From Sphingomonas taxi (GTDB taxonomy: Bacteria; Pseudomonadota; Alphaproteobacteria; Sphingomonadales; Sphingomonadaceae), in assembly GCA_003243195.1 (NCBI GenBank), contig QFQI01000010.1, positions 1 to 64,000 of the forward strand: a DNA stretch of 64,000 bases, written 5' to 3'. A model generated the notes under the pieces. That model was not told where the DNA came from. It ran no database searches and saw nothing but the letters and a program-made list of their open reading frames with translations. Position numbers and translations under genes: made by a program. Each line of letters begins with the position of its first letter. Within the stretch, counting starts at the first letter, position 1. Positions 57,412-64,000 of this stretch are shown in pieces.

Positions 57412-57894
57412 ATGACGCCGGAAAACATCACCACCGACCGAATCGACCGCCGGTTGATCGCGCTGCTGCTCGACAATGCGCGCGCCACCGCCTTTACACT
57501 GGCGGAAGCGATCGGCCGGTCGGCGACCGCGATCGCGCGGCGCCAGCGCGCGCTGGAGGAAGCGGGCGTCATCATCGGCTACACCGCGCGCGTCGATCTG
57601 GAGAAGCTCGGCTGCGGGACGACCGTACACATCAAGATGACGCTGGAAAGTCAGCGCATCGACGTGCTGGACGCATTTGAAACCGCGATCGTCGCCAGCC
57701 CCTCGGTGGTGCGCTGCGAGCTGATGTCGGGCAGCTACGATTATCTGGTCACCGTCCGCGCGCGCGACCTGACGCATTTCGCGCGGATCCACCGCGACGA
57801 ACTCTCCCGCCTGCCCGGCGTTACCCAGATGGAGAGCGGGTTCGTGCTGCGCGAGGTGGTCGCGCCACGCCTGCCGCTGGCGATACTGGACTAA
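57412..57894 (+). CDS. Lrp/AsnC family transcriptional regulator
   Basis: This 160-residue protein has an N-terminal winged HTH (TDRIDRRLIALLLDNARATAFTLAEAIGRSATAIARRQRALEEAG in segments, about residues 8-52) and a C-terminal RAM effector domain (VHIKMTLESQRIDVLDAFE, VVRCELMSGSYDYLVTVRARD). It is divergent from ald and probably activates or represses it in response to an amino acid. The shared 112-base intergenic region would hold its sites, but no clear palindrome is obvious to me. Confidence 0.95.
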   Translation: MTPENITTDRIDRRLIALLLDNARATAFTLAEAIGRSATAIARRQRALEEAGVIIGYTARVDLEKLGCGTTVHIKMTLESQRIDVLDAFETAIVASPSVVRCELMSGSYDYLVTVRARDLTHFARIHRDELSRLPGVTQMESGFVLREVVAPRLPLAILD

Positions 57895-57907
57895 ATTAAT
57901 AACGCCT

Positions 57908-57926
57908 CGCAATAGCCTTGATTGCG
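57908..57926. promoter_or_regulatory. Perfect inverted repeat upstream of the PepSY operon
   Basis: CGCAAT-7 bases-ATTGCG lies 27 bases before the PepSY start, inside an AT-rich patch (57893-57926) between two GC-rich genes. It has the size of a dimeric repressor operator. Iron-type regulation would fit the genes, but the sequence does not clearly match a Fur box. Confidence 0.4.
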
Positions 57927-57952
57927 GAGAACGGCGCGGTTACGGACGGGGC

Positions 57953-58603
57953 GTGACCACCAACAGCGCCACCGTTCCCGCTCCTCGCCGCGCACCGAAG
58001 CGCAAGTGGAAGACGTGGTGGCTGAAGCAACTGCACACCTGGCACTGGGTCAGCGCCGCGGTCTCGCTGGTGGCGATGCTGCTGTTCGCGATCACCGGCA
58101 TCACGCTCAACCATGCCGCGACGATCGCCGCCCAGCCGCATGTCGAGGCGCGCAGCGGTACGTTGCCGCCGGTCGTGCGCGCCCGCCTGACCGCCACCAG
58201 CGCCGATGCGCCGCTGCCGGCGGTCGTCGCGCATGCCGTGCAGCGCAGCGTCGGGCTGGACGCGGGCAGCCGCGCGGCGGAATGGTCCGATGCGGAAGTG
58301 TATGTCGCCCTGCCCCGCCCGGGCGGGGACGCCTGGGTCAGCATCGACCGCGCGACCGGCCACATCACCGCCGAAGTCACCGATCGCGGCTGGATCTCCT
58401 ACCTCAACGATCTCCACAAGGGTCGAAACGCGGGGTCGGCATGGTTCTGGTTCATCGACGTCTTCGCCGCCGCCTGCGTGGTGTTCACGCTCACCGGGCT
58501 GCTGCTGCTGCAACTGCATGCGCGGCATCGCCCATCGACATGGCCGCTCGTCGCCGCCGGCCTTGCGCTGCCGGTGGTGATCGCGCTGGTCTTCATCCAC
58601 TGA
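57953..58603 (+). CDS. PepSY-associated transmembrane protein
   Basis: This 216-residue protein has a basic N-terminus and then the hallmark KQLHTWHWVSAAVSLVAMLLFAITGITLNH, a transmembrane helix with several His residues. A periplasmic PepSY-like domain follows (DAEVYVALPRPGGDAWVSIDRATGHITAE). Then come YLNDLHKGRNAGSAWFWFIDVFA, a second helix, and a short third helix at the C-terminus. PepSY-TM proteins are implicated in trans-membrane electron transfer, some as ferric-siderophore reductases with heme-ligating His. The start is GTG 57953. It is the first gene of the four-gene cluster with ApbE. Confidence 0.88.
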   Translation: MTTNSATVPAPRRAPKRKWKTWWLKQLHTWHWVSAAVSLVAMLLFAITGITLNHAATIAAQPHVEARSGTLPPVVRARLTATSADAPLPAVVAHAVQRSVGLDAGSRAAEWSDAEVYVALPRPGGDAWVSIDRATGHITAEVTDRGWISYLNDLHKGRNAGSAWFWFIDVFAAACVVFTLTGLLLLQLHARHRPSTWPLVAAGLALPVVIALVFIH

Positions 58604-58623
58604 CCGACAAGGGGGTCTGATCC

Positions 58624-59106
58624 ATGCGTCCACTCCACCTGCTGGCGCTCGGCGGCGTCGTTGCGACTCCCGCCCTGGCGCAGCCCGGCACGATCACCGT
58701 CACCATCCCGCGGCTGGCGGTCGCCGAATATCACAAGCCCTATGTCGCGGTGTGGCTGGAGCCCGTCGGCGGCGGCCAGCCGCGCACGCTGGCGCTGTGG
58801 TACGACGTCCAGAAGAAGGGCAACGAGCCGGGCACGAAATGGCTGGCCGACCTGCGCGCCTGGTGGCGCAAGGGCGGACGCGGCATGAACCTGCCCGCCA
58901 ACGGCATCAGCGGCGCGACGCGCGCGCCCGGCCAGTATCGCATCCCGCTGCCCGCCGACGTGAAACCGGGCCAATATGTGCTGAACGTCGAGGCGGCGCG
59001 TGAAACCGGCGGGCGCGAGCTGGTGAGCGTGCCGGTCACGCTGCCGGGCGCGCAATCGAAGGCCGGCAGCCACGAACTGGGCGCGGTGGCGATCGCCGCG
59101 CGCTGA
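58624..59106 (+). CDS. DUF2271 exported protein with flavinylation-like NGISGAT motif
   Basis: This 160-residue protein has a signal peptide (MRPLHLLALGGVVATPALA, cleavage about residue 19). DUF2271 follows: KPYVAVWLEPVGGGQPRTLALWYD, KKGNEPGTKWLADLRAWWRKGGR and APGQYRIPLPADVKPGQY. Residues 93-99 read NGISGAT. This matches the S-G-A-T context in which ApbE attaches FMN to Thr in NqrC, RnfG and FMN-binding domains, so Thr99 (codon 58918-58920) is the predicted site. The presence of apbE two genes downstream supports this. It would act as a periplasmic flavin electron carrier. Confidence 0.85.
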   Translation: MRPLHLLALGGVVATPALAQPGTITVTIPRLAVAEYHKPYVAVWLEPVGGGQPRTLALWYDVQKKGNEPGTKWLADLRAWWRKGGRGMNLPANGISGATRAPGQYRIPLPADVKPGQYVLNVEAARETGGRELVSVPVTLPGAQSKAGSHELGAVAIAAR

Positions 59107-59126
59107 TCCATCACAGGGGAGACGAC

Positions 59127-59966
59127 ATGATGAAGCTATCCGCCGCGCGCCTCGCGCTCGCCGCCACGCTGCTCGCCGTACCGGCGGGCCTTTCCGCGCA
59201 TCGCATGTGGTTCCTGCCGTCGGGCACGATCTTCTCGGGCACCGATAGCTGGGTGACGGTCGACAGCGCGGTGTCCAACGACCTGTTCTACCCCGACCAT
59301 GTCGCCGGCCAGCTCGAGAATGTGAAGGTCTGGCAGCCCGACGGATCGCCCGGCGTATTGCAGAACGGCGCCACCGGCCGCTATCGCTCGGTGTTCGACG
59401 TGAAGCTGGACAAGCCCGGCACCTGGAAGATTGGCAGCGAGATGCAGGGCTTCATGGGCAGCTTCACCGTGAACGGCGAGGAAAAGCGCATCGGCCGACG
59501 CGGTCCGCCGCGCCCGGACGCGCCGCCGCCGCTGACCATCGCCGACATCCCGGCCAACGCCACCGCGGTGAAGGTCACCGAGTTTCTGAGCCGCAACGAG
59601 ATCTTCGCCACCGCCGGCGCCCCGACCACCGGCGTGTTCAAGCCGACCGGCAACGGGCTGGAACTCGCGCCGATCACCCATCCCAACGAACTGGTCGCGG
59701 GAACGCCGGCGCGGCTGCGCTTCCTGATCGACGGCAAGCCGGCCGCGAACCTGAAGGTGACGCTGGTCCCCGGCGGCAAGCGATACCGCGATGCGGAGGG
59801 CGCGCAGGAGCTGACCGCCGGCGCGGATGGCGTGCTGACGCTGACCTTCCCGTCGGCCGGCATGTACTGGCTGAACGCCAACGCGACCGACACGAAGGTC
59901 AGCAACCCGCGCGCCACCGAACGCCGACTGGGCTACACCACCACATTAGAGGTGATGACCCCCTGA
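59127..59966 (+). CDS. DUF4198 domain exported protein
   Basis: This 279-residue protein has a signal peptide ending near LSA at about residue 24, directly followed by HRMWFLPSG. DUF4198 (NikM/CbiK-related) features include AHRMWFLPSGTIFSGTDSWVTVD, RYRSVFDVKLDKPGTWKI, ITHPNELVAGTPARLRFL and a C-terminal beta domain (GKPAANLKVTLVPGG, FPSAGMYWLNA). DUF4198 proteins are often linked to metal uptake. Cleavage after Ala24 would leave an N-terminal His, a possible metal ligand. It sits between the DUF2271 and apbE genes and is probably co-transcribed. Confidence 0.87.
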   Translation: MMKLSAARLALAATLLAVPAGLSAHRMWFLPSGTIFSGTDSWVTVDSAVSNDLFYPDHVAGQLENVKVWQPDGSPGVLQNGATGRYRSVFDVKLDKPGTWKIGSEMQGFMGSFTVNGEEKRIGRRGPPRPDAPPPLTIADIPANATAVKVTEFLSRNEIFATAGAPTTGVFKPTGNGLELAPITHPNELVAGTPARLRFLIDGKPAANLKVTLVPGGKRYRDAEGAQELTAGADGVLTLTFPSAGMYWLNANATDTKVSNPRATERRLGYTTTLEVMTP

Positions 59967-59971
59967 CCCTG

Positions 59972-60925
59972 ATGCGCATCGCGCTGCCCGCCACGATCGA
60001 CCCGCGCGCCTTCGCCAGTGTCGATCGGGCGGCGCCGATCGTCACACTGGGCGGCGAGACGATGGGCACGACGTGGCGCGTGCTCTACGCCGCGCGCGAC
60101 GTCGATGCGGTGAGGCTGGACGCGGCGGTCCGTGCGCGTCTGGCCGATCTGGTCGCGCAGATGAGCCACTGGGCGCCGGACTCGCGGCTGTCGCGCTTCA
60201 ACGACGCGCCGGCGGGAAGTTGGCACGCGCTGTCGCGCGACCTCGCGACTGTCATGCGGCTGGCGGCGCGAATCGCGGCGCAGAGCGAGGGCGCCTTCGA
60301 TCCCGCAATTGGTGCGCTGGTCGATCTGTGGGGCTTCGGCCCGCCGGGAGCGATGCCGCCGCCCGATGCGGCGACGGTGGCGGACGCGCGGCGGCGCTCC
60401 GGGCTCGCGCGGCTCGCGTGGGACGACGCCACCGCCCGGCTGCGTCAGCCCGGCGGCGTGCGGCTGGACCTGTCCGGCATCGCCAAGGGCTATGCCGTCG
60501 ATACGGTCGCCGACCTGCTCGCCGCGGCCGGCGTAACGCATATGCTGGCGGAGATCGGCGGCGAGCTGGTGGGGCGCGGGATCCGCCCGGATGGCGAGCC
60601 ATGGTGGGTCGATCTGGAAACGCCGCCGGACCTTCCGCTGCCGCCGCTGCGGATCGCGCTGCACGAACTGGCGGTCGCCACTTCGGGCAGTTACGTGCGC
60701 GGCGACCACAATCTCGATCCGCGCAGCGGCCGCCCGGCCGCCGCCGACCTGCACGCGGTATCGGTCATCGCCGCCAGCGCGGCGGAGGCGGATGGCTGGG
60801 CCACGGCGCTGCTCGTCCTGGGCCGCGACGCGGGCGCGCGGATGGCGGAGCGACATGACCTCGCCGCGCGATTCGCGACACGTGACGGGGAGTGGCTGTC
60901 GCCGGCGCTGCGGGCAATGCTGTAA
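59972..60925 (+). CDS. apbE: FAD:protein FMN transferase
   Basis: ApbE transfers FMN from FAD to a Thr in S/T-G-A-T/S motifs of target proteins. The 317-residue protein has GGETMGTTWRVLY, MSHWAPDSRLSRFN, RIAAQSEGAFDPAIGALVDLWGFG, RLDLSGIAKGYAVDTVADLL, AEIGGELVGRG and a metal/FAD site in ATSGSYVRGDHNLDPRSGRP. It lacks a recognisable signal peptide or lipobox, unlike most ApbE proteins. The neighbouring DUF2271 protein carries a matching NGISGAT motif. The start is six bases after the DUF4198 stop. Confidence 0.94.
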   Translation: MRIALPATIDPRAFASVDRAAPIVTLGGETMGTTWRVLYAARDVDAVRLDAAVRARLADLVAQMSHWAPDSRLSRFNDAPAGSWHALSRDLATVMRLAARIAAQSEGAFDPAIGALVDLWGFGPPGAMPPPDAATVADARRRSGLARLAWDDATARLRQPGGVRLDLSGIAKGYAVDTVADLLAAAGVTHMLAEIGGELVGRGIRPDGEPWWVDLETPPDLPLPPLRIALHELAVATSGSYVRGDHNLDPRSGRPAAADLHAVSVIAASAAEADGWATALLVLGRDAGARMAERHDLAARFATRDGEWLSPALRAML

Positions 60926-61077
60926 CAACGCGCATGTCCTCAACCATGGCGATGGCCGGTAAAATCGCCATCGGAAGCATCACTGGCCGCTAACCCAATC
61001 TTACGACTTCTCCGGTAGAACAATCGACCAGCGATGGTGCCGCTTGCACCGCGCCGACATTTTGGGGGAGGTGTTCG

Positions 61078-62514
61078 ATGATTGGTTGGTTTCAACGCAC
61101 CGCGCCGATCCGTACGAAGTTTCAGGTGCTGGGCCTTACCTACACCGGCTTGTCGGCAACATCCCTGGGAACCACCTTCGCGGCGTCCACCGGCGCGCTG
61201 ACGCCCGTGGTCGCGATCGGCATCGCCGGGGCCGCGCTGGCCATGGTGGTGCTGGTGGCGGTCGCCTCGCGCAAGCTGGTGTGCGATCCCTATGTTCACA
61301 CCGTGGTGCGCATGGAAGGACTGGCCGCCGGCGACCTTGTCACGCCGATCGGCTATCGCGACTATGGCGACTGCGTCGGCCGCATGACCAAGGCGATGGA
61401 GGTGTTCCGCCACAATGCGGAGACGCTGGCGGCGTCCGCCACGACGCAGCGTGTCGTGGTGGAGGCGCTGGGCACCGGCCTCACCCGGCTGGCCGAGAAC
61501 GACCTGACGCATCACATCGAACAGCCGTTCGCCCCCGAATATGAGGAACTGCGCCGCGACTTCAACCGCGCGATGGCGGCGGTGTCGAACGCGATCGGCG
61601 CGGTCAGCGAGGCGAGCGACGGCATCAACAGCGGCGCCGCCGACATCCGCGAAGCCTCCGACGCCTTGTCGCAGCGCACCGAGCAGCAGGCCGCCTCGCT
61701 GGAGGAGACCGCCGCGGCGATGGACGAGATCACCGCCACCGTCCGCGAAACCGCGTCCGGCGCGCGCCGCGCCAATTCGGCGGTGACCGAGGCACGCGAC
61801 GAAGCCGAACATTCGGGCGACGTGGTGCGCCGCGCGGTCGATGCGATGGGCGGGATCGAGCGGGCATCGGCCGAGATCAGCGACATCATCAGCGTCATCG
61901 ACGGCATCGCCTTCCAGACCAACCTGCTGGCGCTGAACGCCGGCGTCGAGGCCGCGCGCGCCGGTGACGCGGGCAAGGGGTTCGCGGTGGTCGCCAGCGA
62001 GGTGCGCGCGCTGGCGCAGCGCTCCGCCGACGCCGCCAAGGACGTGAAGATCAAGATCACCGCCTCCACCGAGCAGGTCGAGGCAGGCGTGGCGCTGGTC
62101 AGCGAAACGGGCCAGGCGCTGCAACGCATCATCGGCCGCATCGCCGAGATCAGCACGCTGGTGTCCACCATCACCAGCTCCGCCGAGCATCAGGCGACCG
62201 GGTTGCAGCAGATCAACACCGCCGTGTCGGAGATGGACGGCGTGACGCAGCAGAATGCCGCGATGGTGGAAGAAGCCAACGCCGCGGCGCGCAGTCTGGC
62301 CGAGGAGGCGAACCGCCTGATGATCGAGGTGTCGCGGTTCCACATCAACGGCCGCCACGCACCTGCCGCGCCACCCACGCCCGTCGCGGTCCACGACCTT
62401 CAGGCGCGTGCCGCGCAGGCCGGTCGCCAACTCGCCCGCACCGCCCGCCGCGCGGTGAACGGTACGCGCGGCACCGCGCTGGCGGTGGCCGACGAGGAAT
62501 GGTCGGAATTCTGA
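61078..62514 (+). CDS. Methyl-accepting chemotaxis protein without periplasmic sensor
   Basis: This 478-residue receptor has two hydrophobic segments (about residues 20-40 and 44-64) with almost no periplasmic loop, then a HAMP-like region (KLVCDPYVHTVVRMEGLAAGDL). A second HAMP-like piece follows (VVEALGTGLTRLAENDLTHHIE). The signalling domain has the conserved hairpin tip (IDGIAFQTNLLALNAGVEAARAGDAG and GKGFAVVASEVRALAQRSADAAKDVK, each in part). The C-terminus EEWSEF resembles the alphaproteobacterial WxxF-type CheR tether. It probably senses membrane or cytoplasmic signals. No che genes are adjacent. Confidence 0.93.
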   Translation: MIGWFQRTAPIRTKFQVLGLTYTGLSATSLGTTFAASTGALTPVVAIGIAGAALAMVVLVAVASRKLVCDPYVHTVVRMEGLAAGDLVTPIGYRDYGDCVGRMTKAMEVFRHNAETLAASATTQRVVVEALGTGLTRLAENDLTHHIEQPFAPEYEELRRDFNRAMAAVSNAIGAVSEASDGINSGAADIREASDALSQRTEQQAASLEETAAAMDEITATVRETASGARRANSAVTEARDEAEHSGDVVRRAVDAMGGIERASAEISDIISVIDGIAFQTNLLALNAGVEAARAGDAGKGFAVVASEVRALAQRSADAAKDVKIKITASTEQVEAGVALVSETGQALQRIIGRIAEISTLVSTITSSAEHQATGLQQINTAVSEMDGVTQQNAAMVEEANAAARSLAEEANRLMIEVSRFHINGRHAPAAPPTPVAVHDLQARAAQAGRQLARTARRAVNGTRGTALAVADEEWSEF

Positions 62515-62517
62515 CGC

Positions 62518-62540
62518 CGGACCGACGTGGCGCGGGTCCG
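62518..62540. terminator. Short inverted repeat between convergent genes
   Basis: CGGACC and GGTCCG form a 6-bp stem around an 11-base loop, just after the chemotaxis gene and before the convergent oxidoreductase stop. It has no T-run and is weak evidence for a terminator. Confidence 0.25.
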
Positions 62541-62560
62541 ACGCCGCACCTCGCCGGGGA

Positions 62561-63559
62561 CTATCGCGCCCCCGCCGCGTAGATCGCGTCCAGTACCCGG
62601 GCGGTGGCGACATATTCCTGGGAGGCGGCATCGAACCGTGCGCCGGCGGCGAGGCGTTCCGCCCAGTCCACCGCCGCACGGCCGCCCCAATCGTCCGGCG
62701 GCAGCGCCAGCGTCTCGCGCGCGGTGCCGTGGAAATGCTCCGCGGTGAAGTCGTAGAACGAGCCGTCGACGTTGCGCAGTGCCGCACCGCCCTCGGTGCC
62801 GTAGAAAGCCGCCTCGATCACCGCATCCTGCCCGGCGTGCAGGCGCCACGAACAGGTCAGCCGGACGGTGACGCCATTCGCCAGCCGCACCGTGGCGGCG
62901 GCATAATCCTCCACCGCGTCATCCCGCAGCGGCGCGCCTCCGGCACGCAGCACCGCATCGACCCCGGCGACGTCGACGCCATCGGTCAGCCACAGGGCGA
63001 GGTCGGCGAGATGGATGCCGAGATCCATCACGCACCCGCCGCCGGCCTGCGCGCGATCGTAGAACCACGGCTTGTCGGGGCCATAGGCATTGTGGAACGT
63101 CAGGTCGATCGCGAACAGCCGGCCCAGCGCGCCGCCCCGCACGAGCGGCGCGATCCGCTGCATGCCGGCGGTGAAGCGGTAGGACAGGTCGACGCCCAGC
63201 AGGCGATCGGCACGGCGCGCGGCCGCGACGACCCCCGCCGTCTCCGCCGCGTCGCGCCCCAGCGGCTTCTGGCAAAACACCGCCGTGCCCGCCTCCAGTG
63301 CCTGGATCGACTGCGCAGCGTGCATCGCGCTGGGCGTGGCGATCACCACGCCGTCCAGACCCAGCGCCAGCAACTCCTCCAGCGAGCCGCACGGCTGCGC
63401 ATCGGGGGCCAGGGCGCGCGCCTCGGCGAGCATCGCGGCGGACGGATCGCTGATCGCGGCGGCGTCGATGCGGCCGCCCGCGATCATCGCCGCCATGCGA
63501 TGCCGGCCGATCCAGCCGGTGCCCAGAAATCCAACGCGCGGTTTGATGTCCGTCGCCAT
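62561..63559 (-). CDS. Gfo/Idh/MocA family oxidoreductase
   Basis: This 332-residue NAD(P)-dependent sugar or inositol dehydrogenase-type protein has the N-terminal Rossmann domain VGFLGTGWIGRHR, VVIATPSAMHA and FCQKPLGRD, where the canonical E-K-P is Q-K-P. The C-terminal domain has GGGCVMDLGIHLADLALWL with the catalytic D-x3-H type pattern. The substrate is not predictable. It is encoded 82 bases downstream of an MDR dehydrogenase on the same strand, so the two may form a sugar-oxidation pair. Confidence 0.92.
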   Translation of the reverse strand: MATDIKPRVGFLGTGWIGRHRMAAMIAGGRIDAAAISDPSAAMLAEARALAPDAQPCGSLEELLALGLDGVVIATPSAMHAAQSIQALEAGTAVFCQKPLGRDAAETAGVVAAARRADRLLGVDLSYRFTAGMQRIAPLVRGGALGRLFAIDLTFHNAYGPDKPWFYDRAQAGGGCVMDLGIHLADLALWLTDGVDVAGVDAVLRAGGAPLRDDAVEDYAAATVRLANGVTVRLTCSWRLHAGQDAVIEAAFYGTEGGAALRNVDGSFYDFTAEHFHGTARETLALPPDDWGGRAAVDWAERLAAGARFDAASQEYVATARVLDAIYAAGAR

Positions 63560-63641
63560 TCGTCCTGCTACCTGTCTGCGCGCGGTTCGCGGTCGCCGAT
63601 GGACGATCCGCCCTCTTTCATGCCCCGGGGTCGGTGCGACC

Positions 63642-64000
63642 TCAGTCGAACATCACCAACGCCTTCACGAACCCGGTAGGCTTGTCGCGCGTCGCCGCGA
63701 TCGCCTCGTTCAGCTCGCTCAGCGCAAAGCGATGCGTCAACAGCGGCGCAAGGTCGATGCGACCGCCCGCGACCGCCGCCACCGCCTCGTTCAGTCCGCG
63801 CAGATTGATGTGCCGGTCGCGTTCGTGCGCGTTGATCACGTCGATTCCCTTCCAGTTCCATTCCTGCATGTTCACCTGCCGTGGCCCGTCCTGATGATAG
63901 CCCGCCACCACCAGCCGCCCGCCGAACCCGACGATCGCGCTGGCCAGGTCGAGCGGCCATTGCTTGCCGACCGCCTCGATCACGCGCGCGCACAGCGCCT
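63642..64000 (-). CDS. MDR (zinc-type) alcohol/sugar dehydrogenase, C-terminal part (5' truncated by window)
   Basis: About 119 C-terminal residues of a medium-chain dehydrogenase are visible, with the frame open to the window edge. Recognisable parts are IEAVGKQWPLDLASAIVGFGGRLVVAGYH (end of the cofactor domain) and the C-terminal lobe INLRGLNEAVAAVAGGRIDLAPLLTHRFALSELNEAIAATRDKPTGFVKALVMFD in parts. The LTHRF and LNEAIAATR patterns are standard for the superfamily. The zinc ligands and specificity are outside the window. It is followed by the Gfo/Idh/MocA gene. Confidence 0.85.
   Translation of the reverse strand, partial: ALCARVIEAVGKQWPLDLASAIVGFGGRLVVAGYHQDGPRQVNMQEWNWKGIDVINAHERDRHINLRGLNEAVAAVAGGRIDLAPLLTHRFALSELNEAIAATRDKPTGFVKALVMFD

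Overview
The window is a gap-poor, roughly 70% GC chromosomal segment from an alphaproteobacterium, most likely Sphingomonas or a close sphingomonad. Supporting signs are a PEPxxWMM-type PEP-CTERM protein, UPF0262, an FzlA-like GST, a PmtA-type phosphatidylethanolamine methyltransferase, and promoter-like motifs resembling the alphaproteobacterial EcfG consensus. I see no rRNA, CRISPR array, integrase or insertion sequence. Most of it reads as core genome with a few accessory patches.

Layout. 1-7.4 kb: the 3' end of gltB, a small membrane hydrolase, an overlapping fzlA-csaA-yjbQ trio, a glycan or lipid module (GtrA, SAM methyltransferase, large GT-C-like membrane protein) and a small low-GC membrane ORF. 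7.4-11.2 kb (minus): yhhQ-argB-yggT-yggU-folD-marC. 11.4-16.4 kb: nupC, a PEP-CTERM protein, aguB-folK-tRNA-Lys, and DUF4126 and DUF2934 proteins. 16.4-24.6 kb: the glgX-treZ-malQ-treY operon, which turns glycogen or maltodextrin into trehalose. 24.7-31.2 kb: DUF47-pit phosphate uptake, a DUF4403 lipoprotein, dnaB, and UPF0262-GH25-cdd. 31.2-38 kb: tRNA-Leu, acs, a decayed DUF4440 gene, and a lipid neighbourhood (psd, a membrane-anchored PLP aminotransferase, a possible Mpo1-like protein, pmtA). 38-43.3 kb: rplM-rpsI, ctaA with a coupled exported protein, pncC, a 2OG-Fe(II) oxygenase and an RcnB-like protein. 43.4-52.7 kb: a PAS hybrid histidine kinase divergent from nadE, a stress-type SDR/SRPBCC/ADH/SDR cluster, and a tiny exported protein. 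52.7-57.9 kb: opgG-opgH glucan synthesis and ald with a divergent Lrp regulator. 57.9-61 kb: PepSY-DUF2271-DUF4198-ApbE. 61-64 kb: a methyl-accepting chemotaxis protein, a Gfo/Idh/MocA oxidoreductase and a truncated MDR dehydrogenase.

Most notable. The PepSY-DUF2271-DUF4198-ApbE cluster looks like a compact flavin-based extracytoplasmic redox system. The exported DUF2271 protein carries an NGISGAT motif that matches the sequence flavinylated by ApbE in NqrC/RnfG-type proteins. Also worth attention are a membrane-anchored GH25-fold protein whose catalytic acids appear replaced by alanine, and the lipid neighbourhood with its unassigned aminotransferase and Mpo1-like gene.
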